From assembly GCA_964632945.1 (NCBI GenBank), contig CAZWCX010000018.1:12090-76089 (forward strand): a stretch of 64,000 bases of DNA, written 5' to 3'. A program made the position numbers and the translations under genes. How positions within the stretch are numbered: the stretch's first letter is position 1; every line of letters begins with the position of its first letter. This document shows positions 46,399-56,266 of this stretch, one piece after another. Below the pieces are notes generated by a model, which was given only the letters and a program-made list of their open reading frames with translations, had not been told where the DNA came from and did not search any database. This stretch comes from CAZWCX01 sp964632945 (GTDB taxonomy: Bacteria; Planctomycetota; MHYJ01; WSZJ01; CAZWCX01).

Positions 46399-48261
46399 CT
46401 AGCGACCCTGTTTCGCGCGGGTGATCGCTTCACGCGCCAGCTTGCCGGTCGCGTCCTCCGGGAACGCCTCGATCACCTTCTCCCATTGCGCGATCGCCTC
46501 GTCGGTCCGGCTCATTCGGTGCAGCGCCAGCCCCCGCCAATAGAGCACTTTGGCGCGGCTCTTCCCGTCCGGCCATTGCGACGAGAAGTGGTCCGCGTGC
46601 GCCACGGCGGTTTCGAAGCGACCGCGCATCAACTCGACATAGACGAGCGAGACGATCGTCTCCTCCTGACCTTTGTGGGCGTCCCGGGGGTCGAGCTTCA
46701 GGACGTGGTGGAGCTGGTCCGCCGCGGCGTCCCACATCTGCAGGAGGACGTGCTGATCGGCCAGCTGCTTCTGGCGCTTGACGCTGCCCAGTTGCTTGCG
46801 CGCCTGGTCCTTCGCCTTGCGGTAGCGATCGAGGGCGGCGAGCGCCTTTTCCATGTGACCGGTGATCTCGGAGGGCTGCCGCACGATCTCCACGATACGG
46901 TCGAGGATCCCGCCATCCGGGGAGAAGAGCACGAAGTTGGGCAGTTCGCGGACGTCCCACAACCGCACGAGGTCCTCGCGGTCGTCGGAATCCACGCGCA
47001 CCGGGATGAACGATTCGGCGAGGGCTTCAACCGAGGCATCCAACAGCGGACCGCTGTTGACCCGCGCGCAGATGGGTCACCAGTCGGCCATGATCTCGAC
47101 GAAGATCGGCTTGTCGGCGGCCCGGGCGGCGGCCGCCGCCTCTTCCCAGGAGTGCATCCAGTCGATGCCGCCCAGCGTCGTTCGGCCGGCGGCCGGACCC
47201 GCCACGACCTCGAAGGCCGCCTCCGTCTTCACTTTCCCCTCGAGGTCGGAGACCACGACGCGGAACGTGCTCCCGGGGGCCGCCTCGTCCCCGCTCCGCA
47301 CCTTGATGAAGTTGCGATGCGCCTCCGCGCCGTTCTGCGGCGCGACGACGGAATTGGGCCGCCCCAGGTCGGCGGGCGGCGTGGACGCCTCCGACACGAT
47401 CGTCCAGCGGTATTCGGGCAGCCAGAGCCGGTGGTCGGCCGCGTCCACCGCCCCCAGACGCAGGTGGACGCGCTCCCCGGCGCTCACCTTCTTGCCGTCC
47501 GGGCGCACGTCGAGGGTCGCCAGCGGCCCGATCACGCGCACCGGGATCGTCGCGGAAGGTCCGTCCTCCACGCCCCGCAGGCGCACGCCCAGTTCACCGT
47601 CGCAGGCCTGCTCGGATGCGCGCAGGACCCCGTCCGCGAGCGCCAGCCCGAATCCCGGAACCCACTCCGTTTCGGCCGGGGTCGGGAATCCCCGCGCGTC
47701 CAGGACGAGGACGCGCAGCAGGTCGGGCGGCAGCGTACTCCCCGTCTCCACGCTGGCGTCGCGACGCCCGGAGTCGGCGTGGGCGCGGCCGAAGTAGCGC
47801 AGGAGGATCCGGGCCGGCGCCCCGGGCTTCGCGGCGGCCGCGACGGCGGCGTCCCGCTCCGCGGGATCGGCGGGCGCCTTCGGCCCCTTCGACTTCGCGT
47901 ACGCGGCCCGCGCGGCATCCGCGCGGCCCGCCCGCGTGTGCGCGTCCCCGAGCAACTCCCACAGGCCGGAGTGATCGGGCGCCAGGCCCAGCCCCCCGTG
48001 GGCCGCCAGCAGCGCCAAATCGTCGTCGCTCGTCGCCAGCGCGGTACGCGTCAACCCCTCCCAAGCCTGGACATCGCGGGCGTGGATCTGGATCGCCCAC
48101 AGGAACTCGTTCACCGCCCGCCGCGGATTCTTCGCCTCCAGATGTTGCTGCGCGTGGCGCAGATGGTCCAGGTATTCCACCGGCGGGGCTTCCTCGGCCG
48201 GGGCCAAGGCGGCCATGGCGAGCAGCAGGGCGACGGCGCCGATTCGAGCGGGCGCGCGCAT
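46399..48261 (-). CDS. Selenocysteine-containing thioredoxin-like TPR protein (in-frame UGA)
   Basis: One frame of 621 codons with a single internal TGA at 47079-47077. N-terminal signal peptide (1-22), TPRs (about 25-110), an Ig-like beta region (about 170-350), a thioredoxin-like domain (about 365-480) and C-terminal TPRs (about 510-615). The TGA is codon 395. The thioredoxin part reads 'KPIFVEIMADW', TGA, 'PICARV', so the UGA takes the place of the first Cys of WCxxC and the partner is Cys398. The frame continues as good coding sequence for 226 codons. A SECIS-like hairpin follows at 47059-47041. I infer Sec at 395 and a periplasmic thiol-redox role. Ordinary annotation would split it at 47077. 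The start at 48261 has GAGAGGTGA upstream. Confidence 0.8.
47041..47059 (-). promoter_or_regulatory. Bacterial SECIS element candidate
   Basis: In mRNA sense, CAACAGC GGUCC GCUGUUG: a 7-bp perfect stem with a 5-nt loop starting GGU, lying 17 nt after the UGA, with the loop 24 nt after it. Bacterial SECIS elements sit about 16-37 nt downstream with a G or GG at the loop start, and the E. coli fdhF loop carries GGUCU. The hairpin is inside the coding frame, as in bacteria. Inner G-C pairs could also form, making a 9-bp stem on a single-base loop in the fully paired form. Confidence 0.75.
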
Positions 48262-48451
48262 GGAATCACCTCTCGGCTCACGAGGTCGACGGATTCCGCG
48301 ACCCCGGGGCCGACGCCCCGGGTGCGGGAGAACGGTCGACCAACGTAACACGGCCCCTCCGCGCCGTCCAAGGGTGCGGCGCGGAGGGCCCCGATTTTCG
48401 AGGTCCGGCGGGATCGGCGAAGCCGATTCGATGCGCCGCGCGCATCGGCGA

Positions 48452-49276
48452 TCATGCGGGATCCTCTTTCGGTGCCGCCGGCCCGGTCGGGTCCGGTTTC
48501 GCCGGCAGCGCGAAGGCCGGGCCTTCGGCGCGGCCGAGCGGGACCTCCATGCCGAACGTCGCGCGCAACAACATCCGATCCGCCGGAAAATCCGAATCGT
48601 AGAGCAGCCGCAGCCGCCCCTGCGACTGCTCCCGCTCGAGGTCGCGGAGCGCCTTCTTTCCCCAGACGGTGGCGCGCATGGGCAGGCTGAGTCCCGACAC
48701 CGTCAGGAGGGTCGTCACGTACCCGACCACCACCACGGCCACGTCCTGGTCCCGGATCACCGGCCGAAAAAGCAGCGGGAGGAAAATCGCCGCGAGGAGG
48801 AGGAGGATGCCGATTCCGTACCCGATGCGCACCGAATTGGAGATCCGTGACACCGCGAGCGATCGTTGCGCCAGGTCGTCCTGGAGCTCGACTTCCACCT
48901 CCGATAGGCGCGCGAGCACGAGCGGGTGCATCGCCAGCATAGGGCGGGTCTGCGGGACCTGGCAGGCGAGCAGGATGGCGGTCTCGAGGGCGTCGAGCGC
49001 GTCGGTTCCCGGATCCTGTCCCGTCAGCTCCAGTGCGGGTCCGCCCAGAAACGGCGCGCCGGGCTTGACCCGCAGCAGATCGCGACGCATCAGGGAGTAC
49101 GTGACGAGCTCGATCAGGGCGCGATACCCGCCGCGCAGCCAGGCCACGGCGCGTGGATCCTTGGGCACGCGCGGCGACGGTCCCGCCGATGCGGCGGACG
49201 GATGACCCGCCGCGTACCGGACTATCCCGGTAAGTACCATGGCCAAGAAGCCTCCGCCGAGAACCATCAGCCACAT
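48452..49276 (-). CDS. Membrane protein of unknown function
   Basis: A 274-aa protein. One N-terminal helix (about 2-24), a central cytoplasmic part (about 45-150) with a helical stretch 'LEVELQ..' type around 'LSEVEVELQDDLAQRSLAV', and two more helices (about 160-185 and 190-212), then a polar, Pro-rich tail. No motif was recognised; the layout loosely recalls MotA/ExbB-like proteins but no signature supports that. The start at 49276 has GGGAGGA 6 nt upstream, so I prefer it to ATGs at 49291 and 49294. The 190-nt gap to the selenoprotein gene is empty. Confidence 0.6.
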   Translation of the reverse strand: MWLMVLGGGFLAMVLTGIVRYAAGHPSAASAGPSPRVPKDPRAVAWLRGGYRALIELVTYSLMRRDLLRVKPGAPFLGGPALELTGQDPGTDALDALETAILLACQVPQTRPMLAMHPLVLARLSEVEVELQDDLAQRSLAVSRISNSVRIGYGIGILLLLAAIFLPLLFRPVIRDQDVAVVVVGYVTTLLTVSGLSLPMRATVWGKKALRDLEREQSQGRLRLLYDSDFPADRMLLRATFGMEVPLGRAEGPAFALPAKPDPTGPAAPKEDPA

Positions 49277-49684
49277 GGGTTCCTCCCGCATCATGGGTAC
49301 CCGCGAATCGTTCGCCCTATCCGCAAATCCGGTGCCCCGTGCGCGAATCACGCGCCCGAGTCGGGGAGTGCAGATGCCGTGCTTCGAGCGGGTTGCGATG
49401 CGCCTCGCCGCGGCCTCCCGGGGCCTCCGAAGACGAGGTGCAGGACGCTCCGTCGACGGGCATCGGTGTACGCCGGCCGGAGCCCTCCCCCCTGATCGCG
49501 ACCTCGCGCGCGTGTCCTCGCGCAGATCTGCGCACACACGTTCCGCGGGATTCCGAAGGCTCCCGCGCGTAGCATGCGGTCTTCTGCGGCCCGCCCTGTC
49601 CCGACGGTGCTTGTCCGTCGGCGCGCCCCCTGCTATCATCCCGGCCGTCGCGGACTCCTCCTGCGCGAATCCCCCGGAGGAACC
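49277..49684 (+). promoter_or_regulatory. Divergent gap with promoter for the adenylate cyclase gene
   Basis: In this 408-bp gap, TTGTCC (49611-49616), 17-nt spacer and TATCAT (49634-49639) form a good promoter 45 nt before the ATG at 49685. A GGAGG SD follows. The rest of the gap is unremarkable; I see no RNA gene in it. Confidence 0.5.
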
Positions 49685-51217
49685 ATGCGTCACGTCCTTC
49701 TCCTCGCGCTCCTCCAGGGGGCGTGCAATCTGGTCGGCATCGTCGACGGGTTGATCTACGCCTGGCTCGCCGTCCACCCCGCGGTCGGCGCGGGGGACAG
49801 CAGCCTGCTGCTGAACTGGGCCCTCTGCGCGACGATCGTGAGCTACGCCCTGGTTCCCATGGTCCTGTTTCCGCTCCTGCTCCCCATCGGTCGGGCCTTC
49901 GACGCCCTGGCCCGCGACCCGGCCGCCGCGGCGCCGGAGGCGTCCCGGCGCTGCGTCCTCAACGCCCCCCTCCACATGTCGCGGGTCTCCCTCGCCGCCT
50001 GGCTTCTCTCGGCCGCGACCCTGGTTCCCCTTGCGCCCTACTTGAAGGCCGCGGATCCCACCGCGCTCATCCTCCACATCATCATGGTCACGCTCCTGAT
50101 CGGCAGCGTCGCTTCCACCTTCGTCTACTACGCGGCCGAGGCCTACCTGCGCGCCTACGTCATCCCCGTCCTGGTCCCGGACGGCCTGGTCACCCGGATT
50201 CCCGGGGTGACCCGGGTGCCGATCTCCTTCAAAGTCACCGTGCTGGTGCTCACCACCTCGGTCCTGCCGATCTCGATCCTGACCGTAGCCTCCACCCTGG
50301 GGGCCGCCACGCCGGCCACGGCCGCGTACCTCGGCGTCTCGTTCCTGCTCCTCGGCGCGCTGCAGACCCTGGCGATCTGCGCGAGCATCACCCGTCCGCT
50401 GACGCAACTGGCGGGGGAGACCGAGAAGGTGCGCGACGAGAATCTCGACGCGCGCGTCCGTGTCGTCTCCGCCGACGTGATCGGGCTGCTGGGAGAGCGC
50501 TTCAACGACATGGTCGCCGGCCTGCGTCGGGGGCGGTTCGTCAAGGACACCTTCGGCCGCTACGTGTCCCGACAAGTGCTCGATCAGATCCTCGACGGCA
50601 AGGTTCCCCTGGGCGGCGAGAAGCGGCTCGCCAGCATCCTCTTCAGCGACATCCGAGGGTTCACCGCGCTGGCCGAACGGCTGCCGCCGGAGGAGGTCGT
50701 GGGATTTCTCAACCGCTACCTGGACATCATGGTGGACGTGCTCGTCGAGCACGGCGGGACGATCGACAAGTTCATCGGCGACGCGATCCTGGCTACGTTC
50801 GGCGTCCCGCTCGCGCGCGAGGACGACGCGCACCGCGCGGTGCAGGCGGGACTGGGAATGCTCGCGCGATTGCGCGCCTGGAACGCCCAGCGGGCGGCGG
50901 CGGGGGAGCTCCCGATCGAGATCGGCATCGGCATCCACACCGGAGAGGTGGTGGCGGGGAACATCGGTTCGGCCAAGAAGATGGAGTACACGGTCATCGG
51001 GGATACGGTGAATACCTCGAGCCGGATCGAACAGCTCAACAAGAACCTCGGGACGTCTCTGCTCATTTCCGAGGAGACCTATGCCCGGGTGAAGGACTGC
51101 GTGCGCGCCCGCCCGCTCGAGCCGGTGGAAGTGAAGGGCAAGCGCCGGCCTCTGTTCCTCTACGAGGTGACGGCGTGGGCCGGCCGGCCGGAGGCCGTCG
51201 GCGCCCAATCCCCTTGA
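49685..51217 (+). CDS. Class III adenylate/guanylate cyclase with membrane sensor and HAMP
   Basis: A 510-aa protein. About six membrane helices (residues 1-225), a HAMP linker (about 237-290, 'ITRPLTQLAGETEKVRDENL') and a catalytic domain (about 300-490). The catalytic domain has 'SILFSDIRGFTALAERL' (metal Asp about 320) and 'TIDKFIGDAILATFG' (second Asp about 363), plus 'YTVIGDTVNTSSRIEQLN'. It makes cyclic nucleotide at the inner membrane. Whether ATP or GTP is used cannot be told from this. It precedes a large Ser/Thr kinase. Confidence 0.9.
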   Translation: MRHVLLLALLQGACNLVGIVDGLIYAWLAVHPAVGAGDSSLLLNWALCATIVSYALVPMVLFPLLLPIGRAFDALARDPAAAAPEASRRCVLNAPLHMSRVSLAAWLLSAATLVPLAPYLKAADPTALILHIIMVTLLIGSVASTFVYYAAEAYLRAYVIPVLVPDGLVTRIPGVTRVPISFKVTVLVLTTSVLPISILTVASTLGAATPATAAYLGVSFLLLGALQTLAICASITRPLTQLAGETEKVRDENLDARVRVVSADVIGLLGERFNDMVAGLRRGRFVKDTFGRYVSRQVLDQILDGKVPLGGEKRLASILFSDIRGFTALAERLPPEEVVGFLNRYLDIMVDVLVEHGGTIDKFIGDAILATFGVPLAREDDAHRAVQAGLGMLARLRAWNAQRAAAGELPIEIGIGIHTGEVVAGNIGSAKKMEYTVIGDTVNTSSRIEQLNKNLGTSLLISEETYARVKDCVRARPLEPVEVKGKRRPLFLYEVTAWAGRPEAVGAQSP

Positions 51218-51243
51218 CCCTTTCCCCCCGGGGGGGCTATCGT
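51214..51243 (+). promoter_or_regulatory. Promoter for the large kinase gene
   Basis: TTGACC (51214-51219), 18-nt spacer containing CCCCCCGGGGGGG, TATCGT (51238-51243). The -35 overlaps the end of the cyclase gene (stop at 51215-51217). 55 nt to the ATG at 51299. Confidence 0.5.
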
Positions 51244-51298
51244 ACGCGTCGAGGCGGGTCGCGGCGCGTCCGCGATCGCCCCGGAGGCCCAGCCTGCC

Positions 51299-54200
51299 AT
51301 GCCCGCCGACAAAGACGTCCCTCCGCCGCCCGACCTCGCGGGCCGCCGCATCGGCCCGCTGGTCATCCGCGAACGCATCGCCGTGGGCGGCTTCGGCGTC
51401 GTCTTCAAGGCCCATGACGAGAAGCTCGGCGTCTTCCGCGCGGTCAAGATCGCTCATTCCCACAAGCTGGCCGGTCCCAAGCTCGTCGAGGCCTTCGAGG
51501 CCGAAATGCGGACCCTCGCGCAGCTCGACGACCCCACCATCGTCCGCATCCTCTACCCGATCGAGGAGCCCGACCTCCACGGGTACGTCATGGAGTACGT
51601 CCCCGGCGTCACGCTGCGCCGGCTGATCCGCGAAAAGAAGCGACTCGGCCTTCACCAGGCGGTGGACGTGTCGATCCAGATCGCCGCGGCCGTGCACCAT
51701 GCGCACACGCTTCCCATGCCGGTCATCCATCGGGACCTCACCCCCGAAAACGTCCTCGTCCGGCCCGACGGGGCGGTCAAGGTGACCGACTTCGGCATCG
51801 CCAAGCGCATGGACGACCGCTCCTGGTCGTTCACCGCGGGCGTCACCGGAAAGCCCCGTTACATGGCTCCCGAGTCGTTCGAGGGGATCATCACCGCCTC
51901 GTGCGACATCTACGCGCTGGGGACGATCCTGTACGAGCTGATCGCCGGGCGCACGCCGTTCGAGGCGGGAAGCAGCCTCGGCTATTACAAGCTGCACCGG
52001 GAGCAAATGGTCGAGCCCGCGTCCCGCGCCGTCCCCGACCTGCCGTGGAAGCTCGAGCGGGTGCTCCTCCGTTCGCTCGCCAAGCGCTCCTCCAATCGGT
52101 ACGAGCGCATGGAGGAGATGCTGGAACAGCTGCGCCTCTTCCAGGCGCTGGTGCGGACGGGGGCTTTGTCGCTCTTCACGCCGACGGAACGGGAGGTGCA
52201 GGCGCTGCACCAGTCCGCCTACGCCTCGTTCGCGGCCGGCCGATTCGAGGCCGCGGCGGACGCGCTGCGGCAGGCGCTCGAGATGGATCCCGACTCGCCG
52301 CTTGCCCGCGACGGGCTCGAACTGTGTCAGCGCCGCACCGCCGAGCCGGCCGCGTCCGCGCCGGGGGAGGGGGAGATCTCCACCACGATGCGGCGGGGGC
52401 TGCTCTACTTCGTCAAGGGACGGTTCCGCGAGGCCCGCGAGCACTTCGAACGCGTGGTCGAGCGCGACCCCGGACACGAAGAGGCGCAATCGTTCCTGGC
52501 CCAGGCGCAGATGCGCACCCAGGCGGGCGAAGATGCGCTGTCTCCCGACCGGTCGGCGGAGGAGTGCTTCCAGGAAGGCTGCCGCTGGCTGCACGAGCGC
52601 AACTACTCGATGGCCGTGGTCTACTTCGACATGGCGCTCGAGGTCGAGCCGACGCACGAGGGGGCGAAGGATCACCGGGAGATCGCCGAATTGCGGATGC
52701 GCGAGATCCGGGCCGAGGACAAGCGACTGTCCGAAAAGAAACGCAAGGTGGACGGGATCCTCGGCGAAGGACTGCGGTTGTTCGAGGCCGAAGCCTATTC
52801 GCTGGCGCGCGACAAGTTTCGCGAGGCGCTCTCGATCGATCCGATGAACACCGAGGCGAAAAAGCATCGGGTGCTCTCGGAGGAGAAACTGTACGAACTC
52901 GAACGCGCGCAGAAGAGCCGTGGGCAGGGAGAGACGGCCGCGGAACTTGCGAGACTCGGCGCGGAGGCGATGGCGAAGCGCGAGTACGGGCGGGCGGTTG
53001 CCTGCTTCGAGAAGGCCCTGGAGAGTCGCCCGGACGATGCCGAGATCCTGCGCCAGCGCGCGGCCGCGCGCACGGCGGCGGAAAAGCGGGACCAGGAGGT
53101 TGCATTCCTGCGCAAACGTTCCGACGAAGCGTGGCAGCGGGGCGAGTACGACGAAGCGGTCTCGTTCCTGGTGAAGCTGCGCGAAGTCGCCCCGGAGGAT
53201 GCCGAGGCGGAGGCGAGGCTCGGGCAGGCACAGGCGCGCGCGGACCAGCGCCGCCGTCAGCGGGAGGTCGCCGGGCGCCTGGAGGCCGTCTCCCAGCTTT
53301 TCGCCCAGGGGCTCTGGCGGGAAGCACTGGCTGCGGCGGAGGAGGTGATCGCGCGGGATGCGCGCAACGCCGACGCCGCGGAGTACAAGCGCCGTTGCGA
53401 GGAAAAGATCGCGGCGGAGGCCGGGGCCGCGGAGGAAAAGCCCGCCGCCCCCGTGCGCGCCCCGGAACCGGTCGCCGCGGCCGCTCCCGCAACTCCCGCC
53501 CCGCCCGCGCTGCCCCGGGGTCATTCGCCCACGCTCGTCTCCCGCCTGCGGGAGGCCAACCGGCTCGAGCGCGCGCTCGACGAGGCCGGCCAGGGAAAGG
53601 GCTCGTTCCTCGTCGTCGCCGGCGAGTCCGGACTCGGCAAGTCACGCCTGCTCCGCGAGTTCGTCGCCCAGAATTCCTTCCGCAGCACCCTCCTGATGTC
53701 GGCGGAATGCCCGCAGGATCTCGGTTCGCCGTTCGCCGCCTTCCGCGCCCTCGTGCCGCAAGCGTTCGCGCGGCTCGACGCCGTGGCCTCCGAGGCCTCG
53801 GTCAAGCTCCTGCTCCGGCGCGGACCGGAGCTCGCCAAAGTCGTCCCGGAATTGCGCGAGCGCCTGTACACGCTCGACCTGCAGCCCGTGCTCGATCTGC
53901 CGGACACGCGGCAGGTGGACGTGGTGCGCGACTTCTGGCTCGAGGTCGCGCAGGTGCGGCCGGTGGCGTTGCTGCTCGAACGCGCCGAGTGGCTGGACCG
54001 CCTTTCCCTCGAGGTCGTGCGCGGCCTCCTGCCCCAGCTCCGCACCGCTCCGCTCCTCGTCGTCGGCACCCTGCTCGCCGACAAGCGCAGCGAAACCCAC
54101 CCGTTCCCGCGCTGGATGGTCGACCTGCGGCGCGAGCGGGCCGTCGTGGAGTTGACGCTCGGCGCCTTTTCGCAACTGGACGTCGAGGTCTTCCTCCGCT

Positions 54201-56266
54201 CCGCGCTCTCCTGGGACCGGCCCGACCCCGCGTTGAGCCGCGAGATCTGGGACTTGAGCGGCGGCAACCCGGCCAAGGTGGAACGGATGGTCGGGTATCT
54301 CATGGAGCACGAAATCCTCACCCGCGACGGCACCGGCTGGGCGGTCAGCCAGCGGGCGAGCGAAAGCCTCGATCTCGCCCTGGGCATGACCAATGAGCTG
54401 GCCCGAAAGGCCGAGCAGGTCTCGAAGAAGCATCTGGCGGTGCTGCAGGCGCTGTCCATGTTCCCGCGGGCGGTCGGCTTCAAGGTGATCGGGCAGACCG
54501 TCGGCGTCCCCGACACGCAGCTTTACTACCTGGTCAACGACCTCGTGGGCGAACGCATGCTGCTCGAGCAGACGGAGAAGGGGACCACGACGTACCGGAT
54601 CATCACGGAGAAGTTCCGCGACCACGTCTACCGCTCGATCCCGGAGGAGGAACGGACGCGGCTGCACGAAAAGGCGGCGCGCGGAATGGAGGGGCTGCTC
54701 GCGGAACTGGGCGACGGCGTGCTGGAAGACATCGCCGCCCAGTACCGGCTGACCACGCAGGCGGACAAGATCGTGGAGTACTGCCTCAAGGCGGGCGACC
54801 GGTCGCTGACGCGTGGGATGAACCGCGAGGCGATGGAACAGTTCGAAAAGGCCATGGACACCCTGGGACGCGCGCGCAACAAGGATCCGCAGACCGACCT
54901 CCTCGAGCGCATGGGGCTCGCGGGGGTGCGCATGGCGGAAGGGGACGTGGCGGTGCGACGGCTGCAGCAGGCGCTGGGGGCGGCGGGAAAGCGGGTGGAC
55001 CGGCAGATCTCGATCCACCGCCACCTGGCGCTGGCGCACCTGCGCCATGACCGGTTCGGCGAGGCCAGCCGGGCGTTGGAATCGGCGTTCAACCTGCTCG
55101 GGCGCAAGGAGAAGGCCGCGGAGGTCGACGTACACCTGCTCCTCGCCCGCAGCGCGCTGGCGCGCGAGGACCTGGCGAAGTCGGAGGAGCTGGCGCGCGC
55201 GGTGCTGGAGCGGGCGAAAGCCTGCGGCCGGCGTGACGCCCTGGCGGAGGCGCAGGTTCTGATCGCGAACGGCGCGTGGTTGCGCGGCGATTGGGACGGC
55301 GCCGTGCGCCTGCTCCAGGAGGCGCAGGCGGTATTGGACAAGGCCGAGCTTCGTCTGGCCGGGGCGGAGTCGCGCCTCGTGCTGGCGCGCATTCACGCGG
55401 CCCGCTACCGCAAGGCGGAAGCCCGCGAAGCGCTCGAGGAGGCGTTCGAGGCCGGTCGCGCGATGCCCGATCCGTGGATCGAGGCGGGGGCCCTGCTCGG
55501 CTTCGGTGAACTCGCCTGGCGGCAGGGGGAGCCCGCGGCCGCGCGCGATTGGCTCAAGCGCGCCGAACGGCTGTGCGGCACCTGCGACGCGCCCCGCCTG
55601 ATGGCGCGGGCGCTCCTGCTGCTGGCGGAAGTGGACGGCGTGCTCGGGGATGCCGATGCCGCCCGCGAACGCGCCATGGACGCGTTCATCCGGTACGAGC
55701 GCCTGGGACTGCGCGAGGGGATGGCGCAGGCCAGCCGCCTGCAGGCGGAGATCAACCTCCGCACCGGGGCGGCCGAGCGCGCGCTCCAGGACGCGCGCCG
55801 GGCGATGGATCTGGTGGAGAAGGGGGGGTACGGTTCGCTCACGGCGGCCGCGGCGGCCACCCTGGGCGAGGCGCTCGCGGACCGGGGGGAGGTCGCCGAG
55901 GCGGAGAAGTGGATCGTGACCGCGCGGGATGCCGCCAAGCGGCTGCAGGACTCCGCCGGCGAGGCGCGCGCGGTTCGCGCCATGGGCGTGGCCCTCGTTC
56001 GCAAGCGCAATCCGCAGCAGGCGGCGACCCTCTTCCACGAGGCCCTCAAGGTCTATGACCGGTGCGGCGACAAGGTCGCCTGCGCCGACGGGCGCGTCCA
56101 CTACGCCGCGTTCCTCCTCGACGCGGGCGCCAACGCCGCCGCCCGCACCGTGGCGGGAAAGAACCTCAAAGTCGCCCGCTCGGTCTTCGTCGATGCCGGC
56201 GCCCGCCCCGTCCTCGCGCGCATCGACGGCATGATCGAGCGGTGCCAGGAGGGCAACGCCGGGTGA
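51299..56266 (+). CDS. Giant PknK-like Ser/Thr kinase with ATPase and TPR regions
   Basis: A 1655-aa protein. Kinase domain about 20-280: 'VGGFGVVFKA', 'AVKIAHS', 'HRDLTPENVLV' (about 143), 'VTDFGIAKR' and 'MAPESFEG'; 'HRDLT' has Thr where Lys is usual. TPR repeats cover about 295-700. A Pro/Ala-rich joint leads to an AAA/STAND-type ATPase starting 'FLVVAGESGLGKSRLLREF' (P-loop, about 775), and TPRs from about 1150 to 1630 follow. The kinase-ATPase-TPR order is that of PknK/MalT-like signalling proteins. Many domains suggest a scaffolding sensor. Its stop overlaps folC (GTGA). Confidence 0.92.
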   Translation: MPADKDVPPPPDLAGRRIGPLVIRERIAVGGFGVVFKAHDEKLGVFRAVKIAHSHKLAGPKLVEAFEAEMRTLAQLDDPTIVRILYPIEEPDLHGYVMEYVPGVTLRRLIREKKRLGLHQAVDVSIQIAAAVHHAHTLPMPVIHRDLTPENVLVRPDGAVKVTDFGIAKRMDDRSWSFTAGVTGKPRYMAPESFEGIITASCDIYALGTILYELIAGRTPFEAGSSLGYYKLHREQMVEPASRAVPDLPWKLERVLLRSLAKRSSNRYERMEEMLEQLRLFQALVRTGALSLFTPTEREVQALHQSAYASFAAGRFEAAADALRQALEMDPDSPLARDGLELCQRRTAEPAASAPGEGEISTTMRRGLLYFVKGRFREAREHFERVVERDPGHEEAQSFLAQAQMRTQAGEDALSPDRSAEECFQEGCRWLHERNYSMAVVYFDMALEVEPTHEGAKDHREIAELRMREIRAEDKRLSEKKRKVDGILGEGLRLFEAEAYSLARDKFREALSIDPMNTEAKKHRVLSEEKLYELERAQKSRGQGETAAELARLGAEAMAKREYGRAVACFEKALESRPDDAEILRQRAAARTAAEKRDQEVAFLRKRSDEAWQRGEYDEAVSFLVKLREVAPEDAEAEARLGQAQARADQRRRQREVAGRLEAVSQLFAQGLWREALAAAEEVIARDARNADAAEYKRRCEEKIAAEAGAAEEKPAAPVRAPEPVAAAAPATPAPPALPRGHSPTLVSRLREANRLERALDEAGQGKGSFLVVAGESGLGKSRLLREFVAQNSFRSTLLMSAECPQDLGSPFAAFRALVPQAFARLDAVASEASVKLLLRRGPELAKVVPELRERLYTLDLQPVLDLPDTRQVDVVRDFWLEVAQVRPVALLLERAEWLDRLSLEVVRGLLPQLRTAPLLVVGTLLADKRSETHPFPRWMVDLRRERAVVELTLGAFSQLDVEVFLRSALSWDRPDPALSREIWDLSGGNPAKVERMVGYLMEHEILTRDGTGWAVSQRASESLDLALGMTNELARKAEQVSKKHLAVLQALSMFPRAVGFKVIGQTVGVPDTQLYYLVNDLVGERMLLEQTEKGTTTYRIITEKFRDHVYRSIPEEERTRLHEKAARGMEGLLAELGDGVLEDIAAQYRLTTQADKIVEYCLKAGDRSLTRGMNREAMEQFEKAMDTLGRARNKDPQTDLLERMGLAGVRMAEGDVAVRRLQQALGAAGKRVDRQISIHRHLALAHLRHDRFGEASRALESAFNLLGRKEKAAEVDVHLLLARSALAREDLAKSEELARAVLERAKACGRRDALAEAQVLIANGAWLRGDWDGAVRLLQEAQAVLDKAELRLAGAESRLVLARIHAARYRKAEAREALEEAFEAGRAMPDPWIEAGALLGFGELAWRQGEPAAARDWLKRAERLCGTCDAPRLMARALLLLAEVDGVLGDADAARERAMDAFIRYERLGLREGMAQASRLQAEINLRTGAAERALQDARRAMDLVEKGGYGSLTAAAAATLGEALADRGEVAEAEKWIVTARDAAKRLQDSAGEARAVRAMGVALVRKRNPQQAATLFHEALKVYDRCGDKVACADGRVHYAAFLLDAGANAAARTVAGKNLKVARSVFVDAGARPVLARIDGMIERCQEGNAG

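Noticed and set aside
46399..47043. A separate small TPR gene starting near 47043, with the upstream gene as a truncated one
   Set aside because: The two parts share one frame, split only by a UGA in the thioredoxin motif, the second part has no SD or good start, and a SECIS-like hairpin is present.
46399..48261. Plain nonsense mutation (pseudogene) or stop-codon reassignment as the explanation of the TGA
   Set aside because: Everything else in the frame is intact, the position is precisely a catalytic Cys, and TGA ends many other genes in the window as a normal stop. A sequencing error cannot be fully excluded.
49277..53524. Minus-strand frame extending far upstream of the membrane protein gene (1690 codons in all)
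   Set aside because: Beyond 49294 it is the mirror of the cyclase and kinase genes. The protein-like part starts only at the ATG with a good SD at 49276.
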